DNA of 64,000 nt from Nemertoderma westbladi (lineage: Eukaryota; Xenacoelomorpha; Nemertodermatida; Nemertodermatidae), in the NCBI GenBank assembly GCA_032718475.1, contig JAUCBJ010002753.1, forward strand, positions 1 to 64,000, written 5' to 3'. Of the stretch, positions 47,701 through 52,534 are shown in pieces; the stretch's first letter is position 1; every line of letters begins with the position of its first letter. The notes below the pieces were generated by a model. The model worked only from the letters and a program-made list of their open reading frames with translations, ran no database searches and was not told the origin of the DNA. Position numbers and translations under genes: made by a program.

Positions 47701-48633
47701 GGATCAAGCAGCGTTATGTAGCAGGATCAAACAGCGCTATATAGTATAATGTGTAGCATAATGAATATTTTGTGGATGATTATGTTGGTATAGCAATAAA
47801 ACTGTGAGAACTAAAAATAAAGTTAATTTTAAATAATATAATTTTTTTCTATGTTTTTTGTCTAATAATTAATTATAGTTTAATTAATAGGTTTATGATA
47901 TTATTATAATTTTATTTTTTATGTTGTTAAATTTTCTTGCACGTTTATTTTTGCAATTGGTAGATATTATGGAATCTTTCAACGTTTATCTGCCACGAGA
48001 TGAGTACAGCCGTTTATCCGATATGTACGATGTTAACTCTACCGGTAGGTTCAACTACCTCAACTTCCTCAAACACTTTGTTATTCATCTGAAGGAGAAG
48101 GAATGGAAGTCGCACCCAACCCGTGGGAAACTTTATACACCGAAAGAAAAGGTGAGACTTTAATTATCTGTTGTTGTTTGTTTGTTACAATGTCAGCTTG
48201 TTTCGGCTAAGTATTTAAAGTAATGTATTTCAGCTTTATTTAACTGTGAACTGTATTCACCTCTAAGTATTTAAATTTTATCTGCGATCGAGCTATGTAT
48301 TTAATTCCTAATTTTATTTCAGATAAGTATTTAACTTTTTATTTGTTTCAGTTGACCTCAGGCGGCCCCGACTCTGATGAGTTATATGACGTGATGGTGC
48401 GGCTGCGGGAATCGGTGGTCGGACAGTGGAAGCGAATGAGACGGACTTTCCGAACGCACGACGTTCGCGTAACGGGATACGTTACCGGGACACAATTCCG
48501 TAACGTTATGAAACAGTACGGGGTTAACCTGACCGAAGACGAACTCTTTCATCTGATGACGTACTACGACAACGACCTCAGTGGTAGACTGCCTTACAAC
48601 GACTTTCTGCGAGCATTCCTAGCTAATACTTAG
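11640..48633 (+). CDS. EFCAB6-like multi-EF-hand protein, 3' part (17 exons, 5' end outside window)
   Basis: Joined exons: 11640-11763, 11871-12044, 14957-15189, 15328-15495, 18491-18662, 18960-19211, 25319-25548, 32235-32450, 33813-34043, 34194-34349, 37571-37766, 38506-38697, 41779-42015, 42231-42434, 43169-43451, 47964-48151, 48352-48633. All junctions are GT-AG and every donor phase matches the next acceptor phase, giving about 1,178 codons without a stop. The product is a chain of about ten EF-hand pairs, many with the pattern loop - FRLSDEQF-like helix - second loop - FLNLF-like helix. Some pairs are joined by linkers containing HRYND or HRVN. This repeated architecture fits EFCAB6 (mammalian protein about 1,500 residues, known as a DJ-1 and androgen-receptor binder and associated with cilia and sperm), so roughly 300 N-terminal residues are probably missing to the left. 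Early loops such as DNDRDGKITRKE and DGDNDGKISKKE are canonical for calcium; most later ones are not. Most introns carry minisatellites or transposon remnants. Family assignment is by architecture, not by a search. Confidence 0.85.
11871..12044 (+). CDS. EF-hand gene exon E2
   Basis: Acceptor TTTTAACAG, donor GAG|GTAAAT, phase 0 at both ends, 58 codons. It completes the canonical loop DNDRDGKITRKE begun in E1, follows with FCFRLSDEQFRNL, and holds a degenerate second loop (DPEHRNFVDYQA) before FLNLFE. The downstream intron starts with a C12 run and then a large minisatellite. Confidence 0.85.
12101..12112. repeat. poly-C tract (12 C)
   Basis: Homopolymer in the intron between E2 and E3, immediately before the 26/27-bp array. 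Confidence 0.9.
12122..14626. repeat. compound 26/27-bp and 19-bp minisatellite
   Basis: A 26-bp unit (GTACCCCGGACATTCTACCA then TACGTT) alternates with a 19-bp unit lacking CTACCAT (GTACCCCGGACATTACGTA) and a 27-bp unit with GTACCTCCGGATATTC. Pairs of 19+27 bp make a 46-bp higher-order unit. It fills the intron between E2 and E3. Open frames of up to 336 codons on both strands come only from the periodicity and the lack of stops in the unit; they are not genes. Confidence 0.95.
14627..14956. other. remainder of E2-E3 intron
   Basis: No gene seen. A short piece (AAATTGCGACAACCA near 14709) resembles the 3' end of the LINE at 54270 and may be a small LINE tail fragment. The rest is AT-rich unique sequence up to the E3 acceptor. 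Confidence 0.4.
14957..15189 (+). CDS. EF-hand gene exon E3
   Basis: The acceptor is CGTCTTAG, preceded by an in-frame TAG that rules out a longer exon. The donor is ACAA|GTGAGT, phase 2. It begins SHKWLDSDHRYND, a linker that recurs at the E7/E8 junction, then a helix and the loop DPEGKGTINRND, where K at position 5 weakens calcium binding. It ends LPVSDEHFDK, matched later by LPMTPGEFDK in E8. Confidence 0.85.
15328..15495 (+). CDS. EF-hand gene exon E4
   Basis: Acceptor TTTTCGTAG, donor TTACG|GTGAGA, phase 2 in and out. It encodes LWKQCPEDSEGRVSFFEF, an EF loop with P at position 1 but G6 and E12 kept, then LGVEAIPGDTKGVS. The same order is found in E9 (LGLEFSPGDNHGVS), so E3-E4 and E8-E9 are copies of one ancestral double exon. 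Confidence 0.85.
15603..16181. mobile_element. non-autonomous DNA transposon-like element with long terminal inverted repeats
   Basis: The left arm 15603-15657 (CACGTAGTCGGCGAGCCTTT ... GGGGCATGTCC) is the near-perfect reverse complement of the right arm 16126-16181 (GACATGCCCCATTTG ... CCGACTACGTG), with only a few mismatches over about 55 bp. Weaker inverted similarity (GTGGGG / CCCCAC) extends outward. No transposase frame lies inside. The left arm runs into a (TCTG)n microsatellite at about 15656-15681. No target-site duplication was identified, so the superfamily is unknown. Confidence 0.7.
15656..15681. repeat. (GTCT)n microsatellite
   Basis: Short imperfect run of GTCTGTCTGTCTGTCCGTCT in the inverted-repeat element. 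Confidence 0.8.
16909..16998. repeat. long hairpin / palindromic element
   Basis: TGACGGCGTTAAGTAATGTC and GGACATTACTTAACGTCGTC form a stem of about 21 bp with one mismatch around a 7-nt loop. An outer stem TTGTTTACGTG / CACGTAAACAA is separated by short unpaired arms. A degraded half copy (TAACGTCGTTGAGTAATGTT) lies near 17091. It resembles the tip of a foldback transposable element. No coding content. Confidence 0.75.
17327..17533 (+). CDS. possible small protein (68 aa) nested in intron E4-E5; unrecognised
   Basis: An ATG ORF preceded by an A-rich leader (AACAATAATAATG) encodes MNEEKKPSTEYYNPYWSEYY at its start, then a Lys/His/aromatic-rich stretch with PHRWNPWPTY, and ends CKSER followed by TAA. 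The aromatic-rich, low-Leu composition and the G/C-containing third positions stand out from the AT-rich intron around it. That suggests a real exon or small single-exon gene, or the relic of one. There are no recognisable domains, membrane segments or signal peptide. No clear splice sites flank it, although CACAG|GTGGAA inside could act as a donor. It could equally be chance, or part of a mobile element. Confidence 0.35.
   Translation: MNEEKKPSTEYYNPYWSEYYHEYCVKGNAHLLKKSHVFMFPHRWNPWPTYTPSNLRWPSRLIYCKSER
18491..18662 (+). CDS. EF-hand gene exon E5
   Basis: Acceptor TTGTCTTTAG, donor AGACAT|GTGAGT. It enters in phase 2, matching E4, and leaves in phase 0. It encodes a linker and helix ending NFLRF, then the fully canonical loop DGDNDGKISKKE (acidic or Asn at 1, 3 and 5, G6, I8, E12). 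This is one of the best candidate calcium-binding sites in the visible part. A 16-bp direct repeat (GGCTCATACGGGTGTG) occurs twice about 33 bp apart just upstream. Confidence 0.85.
18960..19211 (+). CDS. EF-hand gene exon E6
   Basis: Acceptor GTTGATTTAG, donor TCA|GTGAGT, phase 0 at both ends. It encodes LLSYLGLIMDAKVFDDL, then a second EF unit whose loop has lost its acidic residues (SIRFPFFGMTYTQF), then a linker containing DNHRVNSH. That linker resembles the junction at E1 and supports E1 being internal. Confidence 0.82.
19212..21190. other. E6-E7 intron, first part: no gene
   Basis: AT-rich unique sequence. It contains a small GC hairpin (GACGGGCGTGACGCCCG, about 19767) of the kind found at retroelement ends, and a G-rich block at 20883-20920. 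No coding frame with recognisable content. Confidence 0.5.
20883..20920 (+). other. G-quadruplex-forming motif
   Basis: Runs of 4-5 G separated by 1-3 nt (GGGGGAGGGG ATT GGGGG TT GGGGG A GGGGG TT GGGGG): at least six G-runs, which satisfies the G4 consensus. It lies on the coding strand of the intron. Confidence 0.7.
21191..21263 (+). tRNA. tRNA-Val (AAC)
   Basis: A 73-nt cloverleaf. Acceptor stem GGTTTCG/CGAAACC with discriminator A; A box TAGTGTAGTGGTTATCAC; anticodon stem TCTGC/GCAGA with loop CTAACAC giving AAC; T arm CTGGG TTCGAGA CCCAG (B box GGTTCGAGACC). All stems are paired and it looks functional. It lies in the E6-E7 intron in the same orientation as the host gene. Confidence 0.95.
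21264..21293 (+). pseudogene. partial duplicate of the tRNA-Val 3' half
   Basis: Directly after the tRNA, GGTCCTGGGTTCGAGACCCA recurs followed by GTGAAACC. This is the T arm and 3' acceptor strand again, with one change (GCGAAACC to GTGAAACC). No 5' half, so it cannot fold as a tRNA. Confidence 0.85.
21715..21786 (+). tRNA. tRNA-Cys (GCA)
   Basis: A 72-nt cloverleaf. Acceptor GGGGGTA/TGCCCCC with discriminator T; D arm GCTCAGTGGTAGAGC; anticodon stem TTCGA/TCGAG with loop CTGCAGA giving GCA; T arm CCCAG TTCAAAT CTGGG. It is very close to the animal tRNA-Cys consensus. T-rich sequence follows as a Pol III terminator. Same orientation as tRNA-Val 450 bp upstream. Confidence 0.96.
22061..22081. 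repeat. poly-G tract (21 G)
   Basis: Uninterrupted homopolymer. Its true length is uncertain because sequencing slips on such runs. Confidence 0.9.
22343..24915 (-). pseudogene. LINE reverse-transcriptase remnant (CR1/Jockey-like), split by a minisatellite
   Basis: On the minus strand, 24915-24717 encodes IYIDFKKAFDTLHHNIL and LSAYGIRGLPHQLLSSYLNS, the RT fingers/palm start. Positions 23310-22500 encode GVPQGAILSVILFPLYINDL, the catalytic FADDT box, FLGIWVDNNLNW and YVQYGLMFWGSTYPT. Past a frameshift, 22470-22343 gives SIWNDIPLGIRN...LLKTHMFSTI and a stop, the usual C-terminal end of CR1/Jockey-type ORF2. No endonuclease is visible. The element is dead: it is 5'-truncated, frameshifted and interrupted inside the GVPQG motif by the 33/34-bp array. 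Confidence 0.85.
23288..24713. repeat. 33/34-bp minisatellite grown inside the RT GVPQG motif
   Basis: Units such as AAGTGGTTTAACACCTTGTG plus GGACACCACACAC. The 33-bp form read on the minus strand encodes the 11-residue unit GVPQGVKPLVC. The 34-bp form (GGACACCAACACAC) shifts frame. About 42 copies. The flanks are the two halves of one RT domain: FTSTFKPLVCCVPQG on one side and GVPQGAIL on the other. So the unit derives from the RT coding sequence. Confidence 0.93.
24916..25318. other. end of E6-E7 intron
   Basis: AT-rich unique sequence up to the E7 acceptor. No feature recognised. Confidence 0.5.
25319..25548 (+). CDS. EF-hand gene exon E7; its 3' end is the founder of a minisatellite
   Basis: Acceptor ATTTCTCAG, donor ACACAG|GTAGGG. 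Phase 0 in, phase 2 out. It encodes AFYKM, the loop DADHDGFIRRAD (D at 1, 3, 5 and 12) and a second unit ending FLNLFEEKETAPTWLDSKH. The last 29 coding bases plus the donor are the first copy of the 40/41-bp array that fills the next intron. The frame runs into TAG directly after the donor (AGG TAG). Splicing at this first copy joins E8 to read KHRYND, matching DHRYND in E3. Confidence 0.88.
25520..31993. repeat. 40/41-bp minisatellite containing exon E7's end and its 5' splice site
   Basis: Unit: CACCAACGTGGCTCGATTCT then AAACACAG|GTAGGGGTGTTAG, about 160 copies. The first copy begins inside exon E7 (25520-25548). Two main classes exist, CACCAACGTGG (41 bp) and CACCACTTGG (40 bp), along with an interspersed 20/21-bp insert CACGTGGCTCCTTTCTAG that ends like a 3' splice site. 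Common variants include AAAAATAGGTAG and AACACTGGTAG. The array makes up nearly all of the 6.7-kb intron to E8. Confidence 0.95.
31994..32234. other. end of E7-E8 intron
   Basis: Unique AT-rich sequence with no recognised feature, ending in the E8 acceptor. Confidence 0.5.
32235..32450 (+). CDS. EF-hand gene exon E8
   Basis: Acceptor TTAATTAG, donor AGGCG|GTGAGT, phase 2 both sides. It starts YNDTYDP right after the junction, then a helix HDLSRAF and a degenerate loop VARDGGYITKKH, and ends FNLPMTPGEFDKLWR. Confidence 0.85.
32451..33812. other. E8-E9 intron: no gene
   Basis: AT-rich. The only structure is a short degenerate repeat of CGGGAT at 33104-33182 (CGGGATCGGGACCGGGAT), which makes an Arg/Asp-rich ORF by chance, and a T-run near 33468. 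Confidence 0.5.
33813..34043 (+). CDS. EF-hand gene exon E9
   Basis: Acceptor TCCGTTTAG, donor CTCAA|GTGAGT, phase 2 both sides. It encodes YDADGAGKLSFKAF, a loop with A at positions 5 and 12, then LGLEFSPGDNHGVS and a charged Gln/Glu-rich linker helix. It is a paralogue of E4. Confidence 0.85.
34194..34349 (+). CDS. EF-hand gene exon E10
   Basis: Acceptor TTATCGCAG, donor GAAAG|GTATGT, phase 2 both sides. It encodes AAFRKVDLNKDGFLSVQEF. The loop DLNKDGFLSVQE is canonical (D1, N3, D5, G6, L8, E12). It ends FIELLE, where the codon is split by the intron that carries the 32-bp array. Confidence 0.87.
34830..35030. repeat. degenerate 20-25-bp repeat with TTCTAGAA-like cores
   Basis: About eight imperfect units of the form GTTCTAGAACAGTGCAAAAT in the E10-E11 intron. 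The core is an inverted TTCnnGAA, formally like a heat-shock element half-site pair, but the position inside an intron and the decay suggest an old minisatellite. Confidence 0.6.
35111..35334. mobile_element. foldback/MITE-like element
   Basis: Two arms are inverted copies: GCAGGGAGACCTCAAGTGAC on the left, GTCATTTGAGGTCTCCCCGC on the right. The inner parts pair as well (CCACAGTTTTAGCAAGCTTTC against GAAAGCTAGCTAGAACTGTGG), and flanking ATTACTATTA / TAATAGTAAT extends the arms. Total about 220 bp with a small central loop and no coding capacity. Confidence 0.7.
35721..37580. repeat. 32-bp minisatellite containing exon E11's 3' splice site and first bases
   Basis: Unit: CATTTGTCCGTTACAG|GCTAGGTTTATAGAAA, about 58 copies. 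The last copy runs into exon E11 (37571-37580). Variants: TATAAA or AAAGA for TAGAAA; ACATGC replacing ACAGGC destroys the AG in some units. It supplies the pyrimidine-rich tract and AG used by E11. Confidence 0.95.
37571..37766 (+). CDS. EF-hand gene exon E11; its first bases are the last copy of a minisatellite unit
   Basis: Acceptor GTCCGTTACAG, donor GTTTCT|GTGAGT. Phase 2 in, phase 0 out. The exon opens with GCTAGGTTTA, which is also part of every 32-bp unit upstream. Reading through gives ER-LGLPTNESRFSYTRFLEAI, the expected second half of the EF pair begun in E10, so this acceptor is real. The rest is a charged linker ending NNMKAIVS. Confidence 0.87.
37767..38505. other. E11-E12 intron
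   Basis: AT-rich. No gene or repeat of note recognised. Confidence 0.5.
38506..38697 (+). CDS. EF-hand gene exon E12
   Basis: Acceptor TTATTTAG, donor TCAGTT|GTAAGT, phase 0 both sides, 64 codons. It encodes AFHSFDKTGVGRVKGQDF, a loop with D1 and G6 but poor at positions 3 and 5, then FCFRLNDSQW and a second unit ending NYNDFLETF. Confidence 0.87.
38698..39423. other. E12-E13 intron, first part
   Basis: No host gene. From about 39235 a frame reads MQFKAAFRPLIRQNSDNLDE up to a stop just before the 39-bp array and in the same frame as its open reading. It is probably the upstream part of the LINE whose RT begins at 40285, though I do not recognise this segment. Confidence 0.4.
39424..40283. 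repeat. 39-bp (13-codon) minisatellite beside a LINE reverse transcriptase
   Basis: About 22 copies of CAGGCTGAATCTCCAGCTGA plus CCGCCTCAACGGAAGGGCC. One + frame is open and reads QAESPADRLNGRA repeatedly. Two other frames (one on each strand) are also open for 165-190 codons, which is only an effect of the multiple-of-three unit. The array abuts the RT-proximal HFEKLLN segment of the LINE remnant. Confidence 0.93.
40285..40925 (+). pseudogene. LINE reverse-transcriptase remnant
   Basis: Frames with shifts encode HFEKLLN, ASKSINTNCASGLDYVYPEV, KLVPVLKKGN, RGISSISIAAKLYNIILLNR, NRNGFRKGRGT and, beyond two breaks, FKALDF and YGIPGKIIATLSEHYNN. These are RT motifs 1-3 in the correct order. It is close in style to the larger remnant at 52.5 kb. 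The catalytic FADD box is missing, so it is a 3'-truncated, dead copy. Confidence 0.75.
41170..41420 (+). mobile_element. tRNA-derived SINE
   Basis: A tRNA-like head with an A-box-like TAGTGGTTAAA (about 41198) and a B-box-like GTGAGTTCGATCCCC (about 41240) spaced as in a Pol III promoter, followed by a tRNA-unrelated body with ACTAACCAGG and GGGGGGACCGC. No full cloverleaf forms. Boundaries are approximate, and a poly-T lies near 41426. Confidence 0.65.
41779..42015 (+). CDS. EF-hand gene exon E13
   Basis: Acceptor ACATTACCAG, donor GAACAG|GTAAAT, phase 0 both sides, 79 codons. It starts EKREWRGECYRS, a linker like SHKWLDSDHR in E3, continues with MDQVEGRLRESVTARF, then the degenerate loop DYGRLGVVTRDD and VAFRISDEQ. 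Confidence 0.87.
42100..42230 (+). repeat. degenerate ~20-bp repeat leading into exon E14
   Basis: Imperfect units such as CGACGTTCTATATTTCAG, TGACGTTTTGTATTTTAAT, CACGTTTGGTATTTTAATC and TGGCGTTTTCTTTTCAG run to the acceptor. Exon E14 opens TTCGACGTTCTGTATTCC, which matches the unit. About six units, strongly diverged. Confidence 0.65.
42231..42434 (+). CDS. EF-hand gene exon E14
   Basis: Acceptor TTCTTTTCAG, donor GAAGAG|GTTAGT, phase 0 both sides, 68 codons. It completes the pair with FDVLYSKLPVNEFGNVDYMD and FLKSF, then enters a Ser/Arg/Pro-rich disordered linker. Its first 18 bases resemble degenerate repeats in the short intron before it. Confidence 0.85.
42435..43168. other. E14-E15 intron
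   Basis: Unique AT-rich sequence with a short C8/A10 junction near 42830. No gene seen. Confidence 0.5.
43169..43451 (+). CDS. EF-hand gene exon E15
   Basis: Acceptor TTGCTTCTCTAG, donor TTCCAAG|GTTTGT. Phase 0 in, phase 1 out. The first two thirds encode a low-complexity Pro/Ser/Arg linker (SSSSRPHTAG, PCPCTGSRP). The end is an EF unit, NHDVDVTGEIDVKQFQ, with T at loop position 5 and Q at position 12. The donor differs from the others (GTTTGT). Confidence 0.82.
43494..47747. repeat. 22/23-bp minisatellite (about 185 copies) in the E15-E16 intron
   Basis: Unit AAACAGCGCTATGTAGCAGG plus ATC (23 bp). A 22-bp form lacks one base (GCGCATG). The 22-bp form clusters in the first 1.3 kb and the array is more uniform toward its right end. 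Variants GCGTTATG and TAGTAGGATC recur at regular intervals, so blocks of several units were duplicated together. No exon or donor sequence is part of the unit. Confidence 0.95.
47964..48151 (+). CDS. EF-hand gene exon E16
   Basis: Acceptor TTGCAATTGGTAG, donor GAAAAG|GTGAGA. Phase 1 in, phase 0 out, giving FQ-DIMESFNVYLPRDEY across the junction. The loop is DVNSTGRFNYLN, followed by FLKHF. The acceptor tract is weak but the phase and protein continuity are right. Confidence 0.82.
48152..48351 (+). repeat. degenerate acceptor-like repeats in the E16-E17 intron
   Basis: TAAGTATTTAA...ATTTCAG occurs about three times (AG near 48232, 48322 and 48351). Only the last is the E17 acceptor. The short intron appears built from diverged copies of its own 3' end. 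Confidence 0.45.
48352..48633 (+). CDS. EF-hand gene last coding exon E17
   Basis: Acceptor TATTTGTTTCAG, phase 0; it ends in TAG at 48631-48633. It encodes a final EF pair: RTHDVRVTGYVTGTQF (non-canonical), then DNDLSGRLPYND, which keeps D1, D3, G6, L8 and D12 and may bind calcium, ending FLRAFLANT. A typical EFCAB6-like C-terminus directly after the last EF helix. Confidence 0.87.
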   Translation: MTSGGPDSDELYDVMVRLRESVVGQWKRMRRTFRTHDVRVTGYVTGTQFRNVMKQYGVNLTEDELFHLMTYYDNDLSGRLPYNDFLRAFLANT

Positions 48634-49589
48634 TTTATCGCCAGTCTGCATTATCTACCCCACATGGTAAAACTTACGATACGCACGTTTCTAATTGGGG
48701 TGCGACCGCGGCCGATTTTAATAGTAAATAATTAGTACCTGGGTTAACAAATTTACTGCAAACTATTTTCCTTAAAACAACTTAAATTTGTTGTTTTGGT
48801 TAGCCCGCAATTTCTTTTTCCACCAGCTCCTTTTCCCTTGATAGTTACTATAAATAGTGATTAACGGAAGTGAGAATTGAGAAACGGAATTCAATTGAAC
48901 CAGAAGTCAATTGAACCCGAAGTTGCACCCCAATTGGAAAGTTGCTTACCGTACATCATATGACTCAATAACTCATTTCCGTTTTTGGTGGATTGTTTTT
49001 GTGTTTAAAAAATGTAGTTAATTCTTTACCCAATTTGAATTTAATAATTTTATCATTTGAGTCTATCCATGTCAACGCTTGTTGTTTTGGTTTTGTTTGT
49101 CAAATTATATTTTGAATATTTAAAGTGATAGTTGAATTTAAAACCACATTGTATAACTGATAATTTCTCAAATTTCCCTTAAACGACCCCAACCACTCAA
49201 TCCACAAAGTTACTTTATTTAAACTTTATAATCTTATTTTTTATAAAACAACCCAAAACGGATTATTGAGTCATAATTAATGTCTATCATTTCGTACTTC
49301 TTTCTTATTTTTTTTTAGATGAACAAATTTAACTTACAGTACTTGATAAAACTCATCAATCATTGACTGTCTATTAATTAATTAAGTTATAATATTTTAA
49401 CTTTGATTTATATTTTTATTTAATTGTTATTTTGTTTTTATAATTTTAGGAAGTTATCTTGATGCTACTTTGACATAAAAGGGCTGTCAATAAATATATA
49501 AGTTATTCATGTAAAATCTATTCTTTTTATATAAGTTTCGTGATTCGAATACATACCATATTACTTATCGTTCACGATTCGTACCGCTG
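48634..49589. other. 3' flank of the EF-hand gene
   Basis: AT-rich, probably 3' UTR and beyond. Only a candidate AATAAA was noted. Confidence 0.5.
49489..49494 (+). terminator. candidate poly(A) signal of the EF-hand gene
   Basis: First clear AATAAA after the stop codon, about 855 bp downstream and just before the 29-bp array. No cleavage site can be seen, so this is a guess from motif and position. Confidence 0.3.
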
Positions 49590-51895
49590 ACAGTGTATCC
49601 TTGTGGCTGTATCCAGGTACAGTGTATCCTCGGCCCTGTGCCTGTGTCCATGTACAGTGTATCCTTGGGCCTGTGTCCATGTCCAATGTATCCTTAGGTC
49701 TGTGTCCAGGTACAGTGTATGCTTGGGCCTGTGTCCATGTCTAGTGTATCCTTAACCTTGAATCCAGGTTCAGTGTATCCTTGTACCTGTATCCACGTAC
49801 AGTGTATCCTTTGGCCTTTGTCCAGGTACAGTGTATCCTTGGTCCTGTGTCCAGGTCCAGTGTATGCTGGGGCCAATGTTCAGGTACAGTGTATCCTTGG
49901 GCCTGTGTTCAGGTACAGTGTATCCTTGGGCCAGAGTCCAGATACAGTGTATCCTTGGGCAGAGTCCAGGTACAGTGTATCCTTGGGCCAATGTCCAGTT
50001 ACAGTGTATCATTGGGCCTGAGGTCAGGTACAGTGTATCCTTGTGCCTGTATCCACGTACGGTGTATCCTTGGGCATGTGTCCCGGTACAGTGTATACTT
50101 GTGCCTGTGTTCAGGTACAGTGTATCTTTGTTCCTGTGTCCAGGTACAGTGTATCCTTGGGCCTGAGTCCAGGTACAGTGTATACTTGTGCCGGTGTCCA
50201 GGTACAGTGTATCCGTGTGCCTGTGTCCAGATACAGTGTATCCTTGGGCCTGTGTCCAGGTACAGTGTATCCTTGGGCCAATGTTCAGGTACAGTGTATC
50301 CCTGTGCCTGTGTCCAGGTTCAGTGTATCCCCCTTATGCCTGTGTCCAGGTACAGTGTATACTTGTGCCTGTGTCCAGGTACCGATACAATGTATCCTTG
50401 GGTCTGTGTCCAGGTACAGTGTATCCTTGTGCATGTGTCCAGGTACAGTGTATCCTTGTACCTGTGTCCAGGTACCGATACAATGTATCCTTGGGCCTGT
50501 GTCAGGTACAGTGTATCCTTGGGCCTGTGTACAGGTACAGTGTATCCTTGGGCGTGTCCAGGTACAGTGTATCCTTGTGCCTGTGTCCAGGTACAGTGTA
50601 TCCCCCTTGTGCCTGTGTCCAGGTACAGTGTATCCTTGTGCCTGTGTCCAGGTACCGATACAATGTATCCTTGGGCCTGTGTCCAGGTACAGTGTATCCT
50701 TGTGCCCTGTGCCTGTGTCCAGGTTCAGTGTATCCCCCTTGTGCCTGTGTCCAGGTACAGTGTATACTTGTGACTGTGTCCAGGTACCGATACAATGTAT
50801 CCTTGGGCCTGTGTCCAGGTACAGTGTATCCTTGTGCCTGTGTCCAGGTACAGTGTATCCTTGTGCCTGTCTCCAGGTACCGATACAATGTATCCTTGGG
50901 CCTGTGTCAGGTACAGTGTATCCTTGGGCCTGTGTCCAGGTACAGGTTATCCTTGTGCCTGTGTCCAGGTATAGTGTATCCTTGGGCCTTTGTCCAGGTA
51001 CAGTGTATCCTTGTGCCTGTGTCCAGGTACAGTGTATCCGTGTGCCTGTGTCCAGGTACCGGTACAATGTATCCTTGGGCCTGTGTCCAGGTACAATGTA
51101 TCCTTGGGCGTGTGTCCAGGTACAGTGTATCCTTAGGCCTGTGTCCAGGTACAGTGTATCCTTGTGCCTGTGTCCAGGTACAGTGTATCCTTGTGCCTGT
51201 GTCCAGGTACAGTGTATCCTTGGGACTGTGTCCAGGTACAGTGTATCCTTGTGCCTGTGTTCAGGTACAGTGTATCCTTAGGCCTGTGTCCAGGTACAGT
51301 GTATCCTTGTGCCTGTGTCCAGGTACAGTGTATCCTTGGGCCTGTGTCCAGGTACAGTGTATCCTTGTGCCTGTGTCCAGGTACAGTGTATCCTCGGACC
51401 TGTGTCCAGGTACAGTGTATCCTTGTGCCTGTGTCTAGGTACAGTGTATCCTTGTGCCTGTGTCCAGGTACCGGTACAGTGTATCCTTGGGCCTGTGTCC
51501 AGGTACAGTGTATCCTTGTGCCTGTGTCCAGGTACAGTGTATCCTTGTGCCTGTGTCCAGGTACAGTGTATCCTTGGGACTGTGTCCAGGTACAGTGTAT
51601 CCTTGTGCCTGTGTTCAGGTACAGTGTATCCTTAGGCCTGTGTCCAGGTACAGTGTATCCTTGTGCCTGTGTCCAGGTACAGTGTATCCTTGGGCCTGTG
51701 TCCAGGTACAGTGTATCCTTGTGCCTGTGTCCAGGTACAGTGTATCCTCGGACCTGTGTCCAGGTACAGTGTATCCTTGTGCCTGTGTCTAGGTACAGTG
51801 TATCCTTGTGCCTGTGTCCAGGTACCGGTACAGTGTATCCTTGGGCCTGTGTCCAGGTACAGTGTATCCTTGGGCCTGTAACTAGGTTTTTAGTG
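49590..51895. repeat. 29-bp minisatellite downstream of the EF-hand gene
   Basis: Unit CTGTGTCCAG|GTACAGTGTATCCTTGGGC, about 79 copies, with inserts such as GTACCGATACAATG and CCCCTTGTG. The 5' part is more degenerate than the 3' part, where a block of about 360 bp is repeated (compare 51170 with 51530). The large open frames in it (up to 416 codons) are repeat read-through. Confidence 0.95.
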
Positions 51896-52534
51896 TATCA
51901 TTGGGAAAGGGTTAAGGTAATGAAGAGCCAAAGGCGGTTCTCTAGTTTGCAGAAATGTGGACAACCAGGAAAGTTTCCTTTCAATTTGGGTTTAATGGCT
52001 TTGAATAACGCCTCTTTCATTATCTATATAACAATCAATGTCTATTCATATCAATGGCCGTAAGGCCAACACTATTTCCCGTCATTATGAGTGAAAGGAA
52101 AACCAACCCCATGCGAGGGAGTGCCGCATACATTAGGGCCGGCCAACCCAGTATAACACAATGGCTTGGGGCTGCGTTACAAACCCTATGCAACCGCGTG
52201 GATCCACTTTCAATAGATGTGCCGTTATAGTATTGTTGAGCTGATAATGAGATCCAGCCCCATGATCCACTAATGGAAGTGAGATCAATGAACCATCCCT
52301 ATCAGAAAGGCCTTTAATGTAGTCCAATATGCCTATTTTTTATCGGTTATAGATATTATTGCTAATAATGTAGCTTAGCGTAATTAATGGTTTTCTTTTG
52401 GCGACCCCCCCCATGCTGCGTTGAGAGTATATCACTAATTATTGTCAAGTTGGCGTAAAATAAGTCGTGAAATAAAGTATTTAATGTGTTCCTATTGTTT
52501 TGCATTGTAGACTAACGGCGAGTTATATGTCATG
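51896..52534. other. intergenic
   Basis: No gene seen. It follows the array and precedes the LINE remnant. Confidence 0.5.

Noticed and set aside
49719-52063. Cys/Val/Tyr-rich ORFs up to 416 codons
   Set aside because: They lie entirely within the 29-bp array (unit not a multiple of three, so frames cycle) and lack independent coding signal.
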